Origin: CAZKCI01 sp964551475
Lineage (GTDB): Bacteria > Auribacterota > Erginobacteria > Erginobacterales > CAZKCI01
Assembly (NCBI GenBank): GCA_964551475.1
Contig: CAZKCI010000039.1
Location: forward strand, 1-22,012
Direction: 5' to 3'
Length of the DNA: 22,012 bases
The translations under genes and the position numbers were made by a program. The first letter of the stretch is position 1, and the number at the start of each line of letters is the position of its first letter. Shown one piece after another: positions 20,989 through 22,012 of the stretch. The notes beneath the pieces were generated by a model. It was not told the DNA's origin. It was given only the letters and a program-made list of their open reading frames with translations, and did not search any database.

Positions 20989-21016
20989 TTGGACGCTGCG
21001 GTTGTTAAAAAGTTCC
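20989..21016 (-). promoter_or_regulatory. ECF-type autoregulatory promoter of the sigma gene
   Basis: Minus strand: -35 GGAACT(TTTT) at 21016-21011, 15-bp spacer, -10 CGTCC beginning at 20995 (also readable as GTCCAA). The same two motifs with the same spacing precede the VIT-VWA gene. ECF sigma factors commonly activate their own promoters. Confidence 0.65.
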
Positions 21017-21287
21017 CGGTGTCTGAATGGAATAAGGGAACGGTTCTGCGCTTGGCCGAGTAAGTCGACTAGTTGACACCGTCCCGCCTCTTTCCGTCTG
21101 GCTTCCCTATGGCACACCTAATGGATATCAGTTGTTATGGTAACCATAGGTTTCCGTCCCGTCAAGATTCCTGGTCTATTGACAGGAAAAAATGCAAGTA
21201 ATTCTTGACTATGCCTCCCATTGGCGGAACATTAAAGCATCTGGCGCTATGTGGCCCCGGCAAACGGAGAAATGGGTAGAAGAACAA
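21017..21287. other. Gene-free stretch between sigma gene and cassette-like region
   Basis: No gene supported. TATGG-TAA-CCATA is a small palindrome around 21140; a TTGACA at 21179 has no convincing -10. Base composition becomes less GC-rich than in the rest of the window. Confidence 0.4.
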
Positions 21288-21403
21288 GTTGAGCCGACGC
21301 TTCGCGTCGGCTCAACGGCGAGCTGCTTCGCCAGCGTCAAGTTGCGCCGCGAAGCGCGGCTCAACTTGCCGCTGGAGCTTCGCGGGTCAGCTCCAGCGGC
21401 AAG
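21288..21403. repeat. Three tandem strong hairpins with shared arms
   Basis: Hairpin 1 (21288-21316) has a perfect 13-bp stem, GTTGAGCCGACGC with loop TTC. Hairpin 2 (21338-21368): CAAGTTG-x-GCCGCG, loop AAG. Hairpin 3 (21365-21403): a 14-bp stem CTTGCCGCTGGAGC and its complement. Hairpins 2 and 3 share CTTG. GGCTCAAC occurs twice. These look like attC-type stems, perhaps several fused. Confidence 0.8.
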
Positions 21404-21442
21404 CCGCCGACCTTCCCCGCTCAGCTCAGCTCGCCGTTATGC
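21310..21442 (+). mobile_element. attC-like integron recombination site (long, composite)
   Basis: The left simple site GCTCAAC (21310) fits RYYYAAC. The right simple site GTTATGC (21436-21442) is close to GTTRRRY. Inside them GGCGAGCT (21317-21324) is complementary to AGCTCGCC (21428-21435), giving the paired R/L-like boxes of an attC. The interior contains strong hairpins. A cassette-type ORF starts 22 bp downstream, as expected for an attC boundary. Confidence 0.5.
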
Positions 21443-21464
21443 TTATAATCCTAAAATTATCTTG

Positions 21465-21812
21465 ATGAAATCAAAAGGCAAGAAAGTAGTTACTTGGGTG
21501 ACTTGCGTTGTTGCTGTCCTTATTGGCCCTTACCTCCTTTTATTTTATGTCCTCCCTTATTCACTGTATGGGCCAGAAGATAGCCATTCTTTGCGTCAAG
21601 CTCCCATCATAAGTCAAGCACTCGACCTTCTTTTACTCGTGTCTGATTGGATCATGTTGCTAACAACTCCTTTGAACAAAATTCCATTTATAGGCGGTAT
21701 TCTCTTTTGGTTTTGTTGGGGAATATATTTTTTAGGTCTCTGTCTAATACTTGTTCTTATAATCAATCTGATACGTAAAGGCTTAGCAATCATAACCAGT
21801 CGCTCCAGCTGA
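21465..21812 (+). CDS. Small integral membrane protein, cassette-like
   Basis: The 115-residue protein has three or so hydrophobic segments: VVTWVTCVVAVLIGPYLLLFYVL (8-30), a middle region LDLLLLVSDWIMLL and a long C-terminal helix ILFWFCWGIYFLGLCLILVLIINLI. I do not recognise a family. The start is taken at the ATG at 21465 (MKSKGKK); a longer frame from 21192 runs through the hairpins and is unlikely. The gene is clearly richer in A+T than all genes to its left, suggesting separate origin. It starts just after one attC-like site, and its stop TGA lies inside the stem of the next, the normal layout of an integron gene cassette. Confidence 0.75.
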   Translation: MKSKGKKVVTWVTCVVAVLIGPYLLLFYVLPYSLYGPEDSHSLRQAPIISQALDLLLLVSDWIMLLTTPLNKIPFIGGILFWFCWGIYFLGLCLILVLIINLIRKGLAIITSRSS

Positions 21813-21857
21813 CCGAAAACCGCGTTGCGGTTTCGGCAGCTGAGCTTTTCGTTCGCT
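21794..21857 (+). mobile_element. attC-like site with one-sided extra bases (or terminator)
   Basis: AAC (21794) pairs with GTT (21851), flanking a long stem. The left arm equals the complement of the right arm (CGGTTTCGG, AGCTGAGC) plus three single extra bases, all on one strand, with loop GTTG. One-sided extrahelical bases are a hallmark of attC sites. TTTT after the stem also allows a terminator reading. Confidence 0.45.
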
Positions 21858-21872
21858 ACAAAGGAGGAAAGA

Positions 21873-22012
21873 ATGAAACGAATTACAGTGCTCTCGGTCT
21901 TCTTCGCGATCATCGTCAGCAACAGTTTTGCAGAGGAACTCCGCAAATCTGGAGACTGCAAGATTCAGGAAGCCAAGATGTTTGACAAAGACAAAATCGT
22001 CTCCGTCACACT
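21873..22012 (+). CDS. Secreted protein, start only (cut by window edge)
   Basis: An excellent ribosome site (AAAGGAGGAAAGA) precedes the ATG at 21873. The first 20 residues (MKRITVLSVFFAIIVSNSFA) are a clear signal peptide with an SFA-EE cleavage site, followed by ELRKSGDCKIQEAKMFDKDKI. Only 46 codons are in the window, so no family can be named. It starts 15 bp after the second attC-like site, consistent with being the next gene cassette in an array read in the same direction. Confidence 0.75.
   Translation, partial: MKRITVLSVFFAIIVSNSFAEELRKSGDCKIQEAKMFDKDKIVSVT

Noticed and set aside
21192..21464. N-terminal extension of the small membrane protein
   Set aside because: The frame runs through strong hairpins and the attC-like site; the ATG at 21465 gives a natural membrane protein.

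Overview
This 22 kb window is chromosomal DNA of an uncultured-looking, high-GC, Gram-negative bacterium. The evidence is an outer-membrane lipid-trafficking (MCE/Mla-type) operon, several lipoproteins with lipoboxes, a periplasmic lytic transglycosylase and an ECF sigma/anti-sigma pair. No rRNA, tRNA or marker gene fixes the phylum. The gene set and the very repeat-rich spacers would suit a deltaproteobacterial or candidate-phylum genome, but that is a guess.

Layout. 1-327 (-): start of a gene that runs off the left edge, with inverted arrays of a 9-bp word in its 5' part. 380-2849 (+): lytic transglycosylase, GNAT acetyltransferase and a DUF2156 protein. 2943-4547 (-): MscS-type channel with a C-terminal cyclic-nucleotide-binding domain. 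4687-5390 (+): AbrB/PIN toxin-antitoxin pair. 5496-8621 (-): MBL-fold hydrolase and CHASE2 adenylate cyclase. 8722-10115 (-): M48 metalloprotease lipoprotein and SH3 protein. 10330-14958 (-): CorA, MlaE-like permease, a degenerate MlaF-like ATPase, MlaD-like MCE protein and a TPR lipoprotein. 15052-15465 (+): cupin. 15524-17800 (-): VIT-VWA protein. 18098-19093 (+): RHH/RelE toxin-antitoxin pair coupled to a flavin reductase. 19386-20967 (-): ECF sigma factor and zinc-finger anti-sigma factor. 21288-22012 (+): an AT-richer tail that looks like integron cassettes, with attC-like folded sites and small ORFs.

How parts work together. Cyclase, MBL hydrolase and cyclic-nucleotide-binding channel could form a local second-messenger circuit. 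The sigma factor has a matching promoter (GGAACT, 15 bp, CGTC) at its own gene and, with the same spacing, upstream of the VIT-VWA gene, which predicts a small regulon. The MCE operon carries an ATPase-like protein that has lost its Walker A lysine, signature, Walker B and H-loop residues.

The most unusual signals lie between genes. (1) Short arrays, mostly of four or five 7-9-bp words, with several different words, often paired as inverted arms and fitted between one gene's stop and the next gene's start. (2) A modular element with TGTGGGAG ends enclosing two hairpins whose sequences differ between copies while base pairing is kept. (3) The attC-like sites at the right end.
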